A stretch of DNA of 64,000 nucleotides from Porphyromonas vaginalis (GTDB taxonomy: Bacteria > Bacteroidota > Bacteroidia > Bacteroidales > Porphyromonadaceae), in contig NZ_CATQJU010000001.1 in NCBI RefSeq assembly GCF_958301595.1, positions 1,302,001-1,366,000 on the forward strand, read 5' to 3'. Position numbers and translations under genes: made by a program. Positions 43,165-50,853 of this stretch are shown here, piece by piece. The first letter of the stretch is position 1. The number at the start of each line of letters is the position of its first letter. The notes under the pieces were generated by a model that was not told the DNA's origin, did no database searches, and saw nothing but the letters and a program-made list of their open reading frames with translations.

Positions 43165-44070
43165 ATGATTGTTCTAGACAACCTGAGTCTACCTGCCACC
43201 ACAATCAAGGTGGTAAGGGATGATCTGTATCCTTTTGTAGGGGGAGGGAATAAAGCTCGTAAAGCTCTTTATTACGAGCGCTACATGATCGAGCATGGAC
43301 TCAATGCTATCGTAACTACAGGTGGCGTGCAGTCCAATCATAATAGAGCAATGGCTGTTATAGCTAGTAGAAATAACTGGCCGTGTCATCTAGTAGTTCA
43401 TGGATCTGAGGAGCGATTTGACCAAGAGAGTGGAAATCCTAAGCTAATTAGAGCCCTAAGAGGTATAACCACAGAGTTTGTCTCAGTAGATAAAATATCA
43501 AGCTCTATGGACGATGCTATCTCTAGGTATAAAGAGCAAGGATATAATCCTTTATACGTGACAGGTGGGGGACACGACTTAATAGCAGGCTACGCGTATG
43601 TTGATGCAGTTTCAGAATTACTGAAAGCAACCTCAGAGACTTCTCAACTTAAATATGTTTTTCTTGCTCTAGGTACTGGGTCTACTGTGGCGGGGATTTC
43701 TGCGGGGCTAGAGCTTGCAGGACTTGATACAACTGTCGTGGGCGTTTCCATCGCACGCAAGAAGGAGCGAGCAACAGATGTAACTATGACTTTTGCTCAG
43801 GCTCTTTACAAAGACCTGAATTTGTCAGCCCCTGTTGGTAATATCATTATTACAGACGAGTATCTATGTGGTGGCTATGAAGGGAGTACTCCTGAAATGA
43901 CTCAATGGATAGACAATGTTATTGCTCGTACAGGAATTTTCTTTGACTATACATATTCAGGAAAAGCATTGTGGGGCGCTTACAACTACATGACAAAGCA
44001 TAAGATTGACCCCTCTGAGGTGTTGTTTTGGCATACGGGAGGACTTATGAACTATTTAGCAAACCCATAG
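43165..44070 (+). CDS. PLP-dependent ACC deaminase / D-cysteine desulfhydrase-like protein
   Basis: 301 aa. Fold type II PLP family: VRDDLYPFVGGGNKARKALYYE holds the probable PLP-binding Lys, TTGGVQSNHNRAMAVIA is a conserved loop, and LALGTGSTVAGISAGLELAG resembles the phosphate-binding GxGST loop. True ACC deaminases are ~330 aa. Inside a polysaccharide locus the protein may supply a D-amino acid or related group used to decorate a sugar, with the GNAT and ATP-grasp genes that follow. The role is inference. Confidence 0.87.
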   Translation: MIVLDNLSLPATTIKVVRDDLYPFVGGGNKARKALYYERYMIEHGLNAIVTTGGVQSNHNRAMAVIASRNNWPCHLVVHGSEERFDQESGNPKLIRALRGITTEFVSVDKISSSMDDAISRYKEQGYNPLYVTGGGHDLIAGYAYVDAVSELLKATSETSQLKYVFLALGTGSTVAGISAGLELAGLDTTVVGVSIARKKERATDVTMTFAQALYKDLNLSAPVGNIIITDEYLCGGYEGSTPEMTQWIDNVIARTGIFFDYTYSGKALWGAYNYMTKHKIDPSEVLFWHTGGLMNYLANP

Positions 44071-44150
44071 GTTAGATATTTAGAAGGTCAAAACGCGATA
44101 TCTATTCGAAGAAGTATTGTTTTGAAGCGGCATTAAAAGCAATCATCTAT

Positions 44151-44699
44151 ATGATCACATTTAGACTACTTGAGGAAACAGATCTAATTGATAGGGTCTC
44201 TTGGATTAATACTCCATCAATCTTTAACAGCATGAGTTTCGATCAAAAAGTCACAATCGAAGGAACTAAAGCATGGTATGAAAGAGTGAAGTCAACCCCT
44301 TTTAGATATGACTTTGTTCTTGAAGAAGATGGATCTTTACTAGCTATGGGTGGGGTAACATCGTACATATCCTCAAGCAAGACAGCAGAAACATACACGT
44401 TTACCAATCCCTTACTACACTCCAAAGGATATGGCACTCTTATGCTTTACTTAGGGTGTCGCTTCACTCTTGCGTCCCCAAGTTTTGAGTGCCTAATAGC
44501 TTATATTAGACCAACAAACATTTCTTCATTGAAGATCCATCAAAGGATTGGATTTACAGAGGTCCAAGAATCAAGACATGGCTCGCTTTCTATGGCTAAA
44601 GAAGGACATTTGTGCTTTGAACTCACCTCTTCTTCTTTCAATAAAGAATTAGTCTCACAATCAATACTGGACTCAATAAATACATCGTTGATATTATGA
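44151..44699 (+). CDS. GNAT family N-acetyltransferase
   Basis: 182 aa. The pattern RLLEETDLIDRVSWINTPSI ... LLAMGGVTSY ... LLHSKGYGTLMLYLG ... IRPTNISSLKIHQRIGFTEV is that of RimJ/RimL-like GNAT proteins, with the acetyl-CoA loop near KGYGT. A/T-rich. The stop overlaps the ATP-grasp start by four bases (ATGA), so the two are coupled. It probably acetylates an amino sugar or amino acid substituent of the polysaccharide. Confidence 0.85.
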   Translation: MITFRLLEETDLIDRVSWINTPSIFNSMSFDQKVTIEGTKAWYERVKSTPFRYDFVLEEDGSLLAMGGVTSYISSSKTAETYTFTNPLLHSKGYGTLMLYLGCRFTLASPSFECLIAYIRPTNISSLKIHQRIGFTEVQESRHGSLSMAKEGHLCFELTSSSFNKELVSQSILDSINTSLIL

Positions 44700-45709
44700 A
44701 TATCCTATTTACCTGCGTCGGACGACGTAACTACTTGTTGCGCTACTTTAGAGAGGCTATGCGTGATGGTGATCAGATCATCGCATGTGATATGCAGACC
44801 TCAGCACCTGGACTGACAGAGGCCGATAGAGCATTTCTAGTGCCAGCCATCTATGACGAGTCGTATATACCCACGCTACTAGAGAAGATCAGAGAGTATC
44901 AAGTAGATGCCCTGATATCGCTCAATGATCTAGAGCTACCTATCCTCTCAGCGCACCGCAAGGAGATAGAAGAGCTAGGTGCCAAGCTCTTAGTGTCGGA
45001 CGAGCGGGTGATAGACATAACATTTGATAAGCTCAAGACGGCGGCCTTCCTTAGAGAGGAGTGTGGGCTACAGACGCCCTACACAGAGACAAGTCTAGAG
45101 GCATTCTGTGGTAGTAGACAAAGCTCATATCCTTGTGTTCTCAAGCCTAGATGGGGTAGTGCTTCGATAGGAATTGAATTTCCTCAGAGTGAGGAGGAGC
45201 TGCTCATCGCAGACAAGTTGCTTCGTATCAAGCTCAAGAACACAATCCTATACAACGCCTCCAAAGAGCACTTTGCCTCAGCCATCCTCTATCAAGAAAA
45301 GATAACTGGTCGGGAGTATGGGATGGACATCCTCAATGACTTAGAGGGGAACTACGTGGGGACCTTCGTCCGAGAGAAGCTCGCTATGAGAGCTGGGGAG
45401 ACGGACAAGGCGAGGACAATCATTGATGATCGCTTCGAGCATATTGGTCGTACGATCTCTAAGCACCTAAGGCATATAGGCGTACTAGACTGTGATGTGC
45501 TGGAGCGGGGCGGTGAGCTATACGTCCTAGAGATGAATGCTCGCTTTGGTGGTGGATACCCCTTCTCGCACGAAGCTGGTGAGCATGCGACAGCCTGTAT
45601 CTTGGAGTGGCTACAAGGGAGAAAAGATATTGCCCAACACCTACAGTATAAAGCTGGCATCACGCTATCTAAGTGTGACCGCCTGATACGAGTTCTAGAT
45701 CATGTCTGA
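44696..45709 (+). CDS. ATP-grasp domain protein (PylC/CarB-like ligase)
   Basis: 337 aa. An N-terminal Rossmann-like subdomain (MNILFTCVGRRNYLLRYFREA) and the ATP-grasp region FLREECGLQTPYT, YPCVLKPRWGSASIGIEF, GREYGMDILND and DCDVLERGGELYVLEMNARFGGGYPF, with the Glu/Asn metal ligands. Such enzymes join a carboxylate to an amine through an acyl phosphate. In this locus it may attach an amino acid to the acetylated sugar. It is translationally coupled to the GNAT gene. Confidence 0.9.
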   Translation: MNILFTCVGRRNYLLRYFREAMRDGDQIIACDMQTSAPGLTEADRAFLVPAIYDESYIPTLLEKIREYQVDALISLNDLELPILSAHRKEIEELGAKLLVSDERVIDITFDKLKTAAFLREECGLQTPYTETSLEAFCGSRQSSYPCVLKPRWGSASIGIEFPQSEEELLIADKLLRIKLKNTILYNASKEHFASAILYQEKITGREYGMDILNDLEGNYVGTFVREKLAMRAGETDKARTIIDDRFEHIGRTISKHLRHIGVLDCDVLERGGELYVLEMNARFGGGYPFSHEAGEHATACILEWLQGRKDIAQHLQYKAGITLSKCDRLIRVLDHV

Positions 45710-45774
45710 CGCTGCTTTGCCTTGCTAAGTGAGCGTCGGATCCCTCTTGCCTTTCGTGAGGACGGTGTGTGGGG

Positions 45775-45828
45775 GTAGCTGTTGGCGATTGATGGGCTAA
45801 AAGCTAACGGCCAAAAGCCAAAAGCTAA
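45775..45828. repeat. Short TTRGCYN-type heptamer run
   Basis: AGCTGTTGGCGATTGATGGG then CTAAAAGCTAACGGCC and AAAAGCCAAAAGCTAA. It separates the ATP-grasp gene from the aminotransferase promoter. Confidence 0.6.
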
Positions 45829-45854
45829 TCTCTAGAGATTTCCTCTCGAGGGGC

Positions 45855-45884
45855 TTGGGATCAGCCCCATTTTCACTACATTTG
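45855..45884 (+). promoter_or_regulatory. Promoter of the DegT aminotransferase gene
   Basis: TTG (45855-45857), a 19-bp spacer and TACATTTG (45877-45884) match the consensus well. The bases GATCAG-CCC-TTTTCA-TACATTTGTAGGCAA are repeated nearly unchanged at 47576-47612. Confidence 0.75.
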
Positions 45885-45911
45885 TAGGCAATTAAATCAG
45901 AGCTAACAGGT

Positions 45912-47051
45912 ATGGGACAGAAGATTTGGCTCTCACTCGCTGAGATGGGAGGACGAGAGCAGGAGTTTATACAGGAGGCGTTTGACACCAACTGGGTGGT
46001 GCCTCTGGGACCCAATGTGAATGGCTTCGAGGAGGACTTGACGCGTTACCTGGGAGCGCCAGGCAAGCATGTCGTAGCACTCAGTGCCGGCACAGCTGCA
46101 CTGCACTTAGGGCTGGTCATGCTGGGCGTGGGGCGTGATGACGAGGTGATCTGTCAGAGCTTTACCTTCTCAGCCTCGGCCAATCCAATTACTTATCAGG
46201 GGGCTAAGCCCATATTCGTCGATAGCGAGCCGGACACGTGGAATATGTCTCCCGACCTGTTACGTCAGGCTATCGAGGATCGCATAGCTCAGACAGGACG
46301 CAAGCCTAAGGCGATCATACCGGTTCATCTGTATGGCATGCCCGCCAAGATGACCGAGATACTAGCGATCGCTGAGGAGTACGACATACCTGTCCTCGAG
46401 GATGCTGCCGAGGCGCTCGGCTCTGAGTACAAGGGGCACAAGTGCGGTACGCTAGGTCGCTACGGAGCACTCTCTTTCAATGGCAATAAGATGATCACCA
46501 CGTCGGGTGGTGGCGCTCTGATCTGTCCCAGTGAGGAGACGGCGCGACGTGTCCTCTTTTACGCTACGCAGGCTCGTGACAATGCGCCACACTACCAGCA
46601 CACGCACATCGGTTACAACTACCGTCTGAGCAATATATCGGCGGGTATAGGTCGTGGGCAGATGCTCGTCCTCGATGAGCATGTGGCTAAGCGTCGGCAC
46701 AACCATGCCCGCTACTGCGCTCTGCTGGCTGACTGTCCTGGGGTAGAGGTGAAGTGCGCCCCCACGGAGGAGTACGATAGCAACTACTGGCTCACCTGCG
46801 TCTTAGTTAATCCTGATAAAGCGGGCTTCACCCGTGAGGATCTGAGGCTCCAGCTGGAGGCTGAGTCTATCGAGAGCCGTCCGCTGTGGAAGCCGATGCA
46901 CCTGCAGCCTGTCTTTGCAGAGGCACCGCGCTATGTGGATGGTACGAGTGAGGGGCTCTTCGACAGGGGGCTCTGTCTGCCTAGCGGTACGCTGGTGACG
47001 GAGGAGGATCTGCAGCTAATTGTGGCTGTGATCCGTAGCTTGGGCAGGTAA
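45912..47051 (+). CDS. DegT/DnrJ/EryC1/StrS family sugar aminotransferase
   Basis: 379 aa. PLP aminotransferase features: VALSAGTAALHLGLVMLGVG, PVLEDAAEALGSEYKG (PLP-contacting Asp), SFNGNKMITTSGGGALI (Schiff-base Lys in GNK) and NYRLSNISAGIGRGQM. It resembles PglE/LegC-type enzymes that aminate 4-keto sugars on the way to diNAcBac or related diamino sugars, consistent with the PglC-like transferase. It has its own promoter. A 5' fragment of a second copy lies at 50659-50718. Confidence 0.95.
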   Translation: MGQKIWLSLAEMGGREQEFIQEAFDTNWVVPLGPNVNGFEEDLTRYLGAPGKHVVALSAGTAALHLGLVMLGVGRDDEVICQSFTFSASANPITYQGAKPIFVDSEPDTWNMSPDLLRQAIEDRIAQTGRKPKAIIPVHLYGMPAKMTEILAIAEEYDIPVLEDAAEALGSEYKGHKCGTLGRYGALSFNGNKMITTSGGGALICPSEETARRVLFYATQARDNAPHYQHTHIGYNYRLSNISAGIGRGQMLVLDEHVAKRRHNHARYCALLADCPGVEVKCAPTEEYDSNYWLTCVLVNPDKAGFTREDLRLQLEAESIESRPLWKPMHLQPVFAEAPRYVDGTSEGLFDRGLCLPSGTLVTEEDLQLIVAVIRSLGR

Positions 47052-47150
47052 GCGGACGGTTATGATGCGTCGCAAGGCGTAGATCTGTGGAGACTGAGCT
47101 CCCCGTAGATCTACGCCTTCTTCGTTTGTGCATAGGTGCGCTCGTTATTT

Positions 47151-47177
47151 GAGCCTGTTGACTTTTGCAACAGCCTC
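47151..47177. mobile_element. 27-bp palindromic solo element
   Basis: GAGCCTGTTGAC ... TTTTGCAACAGCCTC, the same unit as at 5537-5563 and the right arm of the 175-bp element. The flanking bases (TATTT and CGTTT) are only a weak direct repeat. Confidence 0.55.
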
Positions 47178-47188
47178 CGTTTAGGGTT

Positions 47189-47464
47189 GGCCTGCTACAA
47201 TAATTTAATGTTGGTTACGTATCGATACGGCGCGGTGTCGGGGAAAAGTGATTTCCACGTGGATATTTCGAAATCTCCACGTGGAGAATAAAAAATTCTT
47301 CGGAGGAATCAAATGAAACTTCGGAGGAATGAAATGAAACTTCGGAGGAATCAAAACGCCCCCACGTGGAAAAAGAAAAATATCCACGTGGAGATTTGAG
47401 AATATCCACATGGAGATTCGAGAAAGGCGGGAATCGGACGAATTTCCCTGTAAAGATATGTAAT
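47189..47464. repeat. CACGTG palindrome cluster, copy B
   Basis: Same layout as copy A: CTACAATAATTTA, a double CACGTG palindrome around TTTCGAAA, three CTTCGGAGGAA units, more CCACGTGG palindromes (one diverged to CCACATGG), and the CTGTAAAGATATGTAA end. It lies between the aminotransferase and the coiled-coil gene. Confidence 0.85.
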
Positions 47465-47572
47465 TAGGGATTAGAGGGGAGGCTAGAGGTTAGAGATTAG
47501 AAATTAGAGGTTAGAGGGGCTAGTAGCACTAGTGCTTCTAGTGTCTAATCTCTAATTTCTAATCTCTAGAAA
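47464..47572. repeat. TTAGARR heptamer array with CTAGTG core and inverted right end
   Basis: The left part has TTAGGGATTAGAGG...TTAGAAATTAGAGG, the core has CTAGTAGCACTAGTGCTTCTAG, and the right part is the complementary TCTAATCTCTAATTTCTAAT. It sits directly downstream of CACGTG copy B, as in copy A. Confidence 0.72.
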
Positions 47573-47575
47573 AAC

Positions 47576-47605
47576 TTGCGATCAGTCCCTTTTTCATTAC
47601 ATTTG
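47576..47605 (+). promoter_or_regulatory. Promoter of the coiled-coil gene, near-copy of the aminotransferase promoter
   Basis: TTG (47576-47578), a 19-bp spacer and TACATTTG (47598-47605). It matches the 45855 promoter over about 35 bp with few changes, including the TAGGCAA after the -7 element. Confidence 0.75.
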
Positions 47606-47647
47606 TAGGCAACTAAATCAAGACAATCCATTAGAACAGGCAAAGAT

Positions 47648-48691
47648 ATGAGTGAGGAGAGAGTTCAGATCAGCATGTCGAATACGAAGAAGGAGATGCT
47701 GGAGGCTTACGAGGCACTGCTAGCAGAGGTGCAGGCTAAGAGCCTAGAGAATCCCAAAGAGGAGCAGAAGCGTGTCTCCGAACAGAAGGTCGTGGCACAG
47801 GCTGAGGCTCTATCAGCCGAGGAGCTAGACGCTTTTGCTCGTGAGGTGATGGGCGGCTTCGAGCGATCTGTCACGCAACTTCAGCGACAACTCAAGGAGG
47901 GCTTCGAAAAGCTCAGAACGCTTAATGAGACCATCCAGCTCAAGGAGGAGTGGATCAAGGAGCTCTATGCCATCGAGAGCAATGCGGACTCACTCTCTAC
48001 GCTGATTCTAGCACAGAAGAAGCAGAAAGAAGAGGCGCAAGCCGAGCTAGAGGAGACGCGTGCTAAGCTGGAGCGTGAGATCGAAGAGACTCGTGAGGCG
48101 TGGCGTCATGAGCGTGAGCAATACAATGACTCTGTGAAGCAGGAGCAAGCCAACGTCGCACTCCTCCGTAAGCGCGAAGAGGAGGAGTATGACTATACGA
48201 TGAGTCAGCAGCGTCGGAAAGAGGAGGATGCCTTCCAAGAGCGTCTAGAGGCTGAGGAGCGTGAGCTGACGGAGCGCAAGCAAGCTTTCGAGCGCACTAC
48301 TGCCGAGCGAGAGCGTGTCCTGGCTGATGCTGAGGGTGAGCTACAGAGTCTACGTCAGTTGGCCGAGAGCCTAGAGAGTCGTATGCAAGAGGTGCAGATC
48401 AAGGCTGTCCAGGAGACCGAGGAGCGTCTCAACAGGGAGCATCGCTTTGCATTTGACCTAGCTCAGAAGGAGACGGAGGGTCAGCTACGACTCAAGGATC
48501 AGCAGATAGAGCTCTTGCAGCAAAAGATCAAGGAGATAGAGAGTCAGCTCAAGGAGGCTGGAGTCAAGGTTGCCACTTCGGAGGAGACGGTCAGAGACAT
48601 CGCTCTCCGTGCTATCGACTCCTCCGCCATGACGAGTCGTACACTAGCTCGAGAGCCTCGCACGGTCACGTCCCGAGACACAGACGAGTAG
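47648..48691 (+). CDS. Long coiled-coil protein of unknown function
   Basis: 347 aa, almost all heptad-rich helix. An N-terminal region (MSNTKKEMLEAYEALLAEVQAK) precedes coiled coils at about 70-150 and 165-310, rich in Glu, Lys, Arg and Gln. No signal peptide and no enzyme motif. Similar proteins are scattered in Bacteroidales as conserved hypotheticals. An alternative start at 47675 (MSNTKKEML) is plausible. It is 12 bp before the Septu-like ATPase gene on the same strand, with a shared upstream promoter, so it may be co-expressed with that pair. Whether it belongs to the same system is open. Confidence 0.75.
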   Translation: MSEERVQISMSNTKKEMLEAYEALLAEVQAKSLENPKEEQKRVSEQKVVAQAEALSAEELDAFAREVMGGFERSVTQLQRQLKEGFEKLRTLNETIQLKEEWIKELYAIESNADSLSTLILAQKKQKEEAQAELEETRAKLEREIEETREAWRHEREQYNDSVKQEQANVALLRKREEEEYDYTMSQQRRKEEDAFQERLEAEERELTERKQAFERTTAERERVLADAEGELQSLRQLAESLESRMQEVQIKAVQETEERLNREHRFAFDLAQKETEGQLRLKDQQIELLQQKIKEIESQLKEAGVKVATSEETVRDIALRAIDSSAMTSRTLAREPRTVTSRDTDE

Positions 48692-48703
48692 GAGACGGGC
48701 TAT

Positions 48704-49987
48704 TTGTCAGAGAATACATACCATCCTATGCAACGCTATATACAGTCCATACATATTAACAAGGTACGTCATCTACACGATCTAGATATTTGCATACCTG
48801 ATGACGAGCATCCACATCTATTGATCACAGGTAAGAATGGAAGTGGTAAGACCTCTCTGCTGGAGGCAATCCGGGATCATATTGAGCTACTGCAAAAGGT
48901 GGACAGCTTAGACTTCTTAAAGTATGAGGAACGAATTCAATACTATACCGAGCAACTATCTAGCTGTATAGATCCTCTAAGGAAAGCAGAACTAGAGCAG
49001 CAGCTAGCTTTTTGGCAGGAAAGACTTAATGAGCTATATGGAGCAGTGCGTGTAGCGTTTGAAGATCCTACCCAAATCGTATTCCATAGTTCTGACAAGC
49101 CCTTTATCTGTGCCATGTATGCCGCTAGTAGAGAGGTCCGAATGTCAGAGCCTCTCAACCCAACGATGCCGTCGTTCAGCGACCAGTGGCTTATCAATCA
49201 GAGTGCTTCGGATCAATTTCTCATTTATCTCTCTCACCTGAAGATCCAAGAGGCACTTGCACGAAATGAACATCAGACGGAAGATGCAGATCGAATCAAT
49301 GATTGGTTTGTTTCGTTCGAAGCGTTACTAGGAGAGATCTTTGGCGATAGGGGGCTGAAACTCTCTTTCAACTACAAGGACTACTCCTTTCATATAGAGA
49401 CGGAGGGCAAGAGCTTTAAGTTCAACGAGCTGTCAGATGGATTTGCTGCGGTGATAGATATCTTATCTGACCTAATCCTAAAGATGAGTTCGACAAGTGA
49501 CAGCATAATGCAGCTCTACGATATACCTGGGATTGTCTTGATAGATGAGGTGGAGACCCACTTGCATCTTTCTTTGCAGCGACAAGTGATGCCATTACTG
49601 ACTAAGGTTTTCCCAAATATCCAATTCATAGTCACGACACATTCACCTTTTGTCCTCAACTCCATTGCATCTGCATCTGTTTATGACTTGGAGCATCAAA
49701 AGGTATTGACGAATCTGTCTGACTACTCTTACGAGGCTCTAGCCGAAGGTTATTTTGAGGTCAGTACTCGCTCGAGCTATCTAGAGCAACAGTTGAATCG
49801 TCTCAGAGAACTCTTGAAGCAAGCAGACCTAGATATTGCAGAGCGATTTGAAGTCAAAGAACTCGTCAAGGATCTTGACAAAGTATCCGAGAGTGTCTCC
49901 CCCAAGATAGCTGGCGAATACGAAGAGTTGAAAATTAAGTGGGCAGATAAACTTAGTGGAATCCGAGACTATGATTCAAATCTATAA
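48704..49987 (+). CDS. AAA/ABC-type ATPase, PtuA-like (Septu defence)
   Basis: 427 aa from a TTG at 48704 with GGAG upstream; the ATG at 48728 (MQRYIQSIHI) is a good alternative. Walker A LLITGKNGSGKTSLLEA, a signature-like FNELSDGFAAVIDIL, Walker B GIVLIDEVETHLHLSLQ, and an H-loop IVTTHSPFVLNSIA, with a coiled-coil insertion (about 65-115). This is the arrangement of SMC/RecF-like ATPases in defence systems. The next gene encodes an HNH nuclease and overlaps it, as ptuA and ptuB do in Septu. The ATPase probably gates or loads the nuclease. More A/T-rich than housekeeping neighbours. Confidence 0.87.
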   Translation: MSENTYHPMQRYIQSIHINKVRHLHDLDICIPDDEHPHLLITGKNGSGKTSLLEAIRDHIELLQKVDSLDFLKYEERIQYYTEQLSSCIDPLRKAELEQQLAFWQERLNELYGAVRVAFEDPTQIVFHSSDKPFICAMYAASREVRMSEPLNPTMPSFSDQWLINQSASDQFLIYLSHLKIQEALARNEHQTEDADRINDWFVSFEALLGEIFGDRGLKLSFNYKDYSFHIETEGKSFKFNELSDGFAAVIDILSDLILKMSSTSDSIMQLYDIPGIVLIDEVETHLHLSLQRQVMPLLTKVFPNIQFIVTTHSPFVLNSIASASVYDLEHQKVLTNLSDYSYEALAEGYFEVSTRSSYLEQQLNRLRELLKQADLDIAERFEVKELVKDLDKVSESVSPKIAGEYEELKIKWADKLSGIRDYDSNL

Positions 49988-50624
49988 GTCCTCCACTTCG
50001 CCTAAATCCCTTGAGACTGGGCATCAGTACAATGGACAGGATGTCCAAAAGCAACTTTTTGCAGATCAGTATAGTAAGTGCTACATATGCGAGGGGAAAG
50101 TGATAACGGACTATAATATAGATCACCTATGCAGTCAGGCTCGATACCCCGACAAAAAGACTGACTGGAGCAATCTATTGCTAACGTGTTCGTACTGCAA
50201 TCAGAAGAAGTCCAATGCTTATGACCAAATAGTCAATCCATTGAGCTTTCCTATAGAGACACTTATCAAGCAGGAAGTGGACTTCCAGAGGAATATTGCG
50301 ATCTTTGAGGGGCCCGATGATAAAGATATCGTGGGTGTAGATGAGACCATCAAGTTGCTCTCCTCTATCTTTAATGGGAAGACTCCTGCTCGGCAAGTGC
50401 GGGAGGAGAAGTTCTATAACGAATTTCTCTCTCATATCAACCTATTCCAAAAGGCTTGTAATCAATTTCTAGAGAAAGACTCAGCGCAACATAAACGTAT
50501 AGTTTGTGAGCTGTTAAAGGCAGACCAAGAGTTCCTAGGATTCAAATATTGGATTATTCAATCGAATCAGACGTTGCAAAATACATTTCTCCCTTTTTGT
50601 CAGTGGAATAGGGATGAAATCTGA
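49971..50624 (+). CDS. HNH endonuclease, PtuB-like (Septu defence effector)
   Basis: 217 aa from ATG 49971, overlapping the ATPase by 17 bp; the ATG at 49956 is also possible. The HNH core is CYIC (Cys37, Cys40), NIDHLCSQARYP (Asp51-His52), WSNLLLTCSYCNQKKSN (Asn68, Cys73, Cys76, Asn77). This is the zinc-bound HNH layout of the TIGR02646/PtuB family. With the upstream ATPase it forms a two-gene unit that in characterised Septu systems cleaves nucleic acid after phage infection. No retron reverse transcriptase or msr-like RNA is seen nearby, so this is a stand-alone pair. Confidence 0.87.
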   Translation: MIQIYKSSTSPKSLETGHQYNGQDVQKQLFADQYSKCYICEGKVITDYNIDHLCSQARYPDKKTDWSNLLLTCSYCNQKKSNAYDQIVNPLSFPIETLIKQEVDFQRNIAIFEGPDDKDIVGVDETIKLLSSIFNGKTPARQVREEKFYNEFLSHINLFQKACNQFLEKDSAQHKRIVCELLKADQEFLGFKYWIIQSNQTLQNTFLPFCQWNRDEI

Positions 50625-50658
50625 AATAGACCTTGATCTGAAAAACAAAAGACAGAGA

Positions 50659-50718
50659 TATGGAGCAGAAGAAGATTTGGCTCTCACTCGCTATTAGCTG
50701 TTAGCGAGTTCGCTCTAG
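50659..50718 (+). pseudogene. 5' remnant of a second DegT-type aminotransferase gene
   Basis: ATG GAG CAG AAG followed by AAGATTTGGCTCTCACTCGC encodes MEQKKIWLSLA, matching MGQKIWLSLAEMG at the start of the intact gene at 45912 (23 identical bases around AGAAGATTTGGCTCTC). It then runs into TTAGCTGTTAGC repeat sequence and stops. It marks a recombination scar between the Septu-like pair and the next ATPase pair. Confidence 0.75.
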
Positions 50719-50794
50719 TATGACTTGCTTCTTGCTGTAAGGGTAGGGCTTCTGTTTGAGCTTTCAATCGTTATCACAGCGAGGGGAAAAGTTG

Positions 50795-50802
50795 TATCTT
50801 TG
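50795..50802 (+). promoter_or_regulatory. -7 promoter element before the ATPase/nuclease pair
   Basis: TATCTTTG matches the consensus about 52 bp before the ATG at 50854. A clear -33 element at 19-21 bp spacing was not seen. Confidence 0.45.
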
Positions 50803-50853
50803 CAAGGAGCTATAGGCTCATCAAAGTACTCCGTGATAAAGATATAGAACACT

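Noticed and set aside
49971-50624. Retron Ec78-type system
   Set aside because: No reverse transcriptase gene or msr/msd-like RNA is next to the ATPase/HNH pair.
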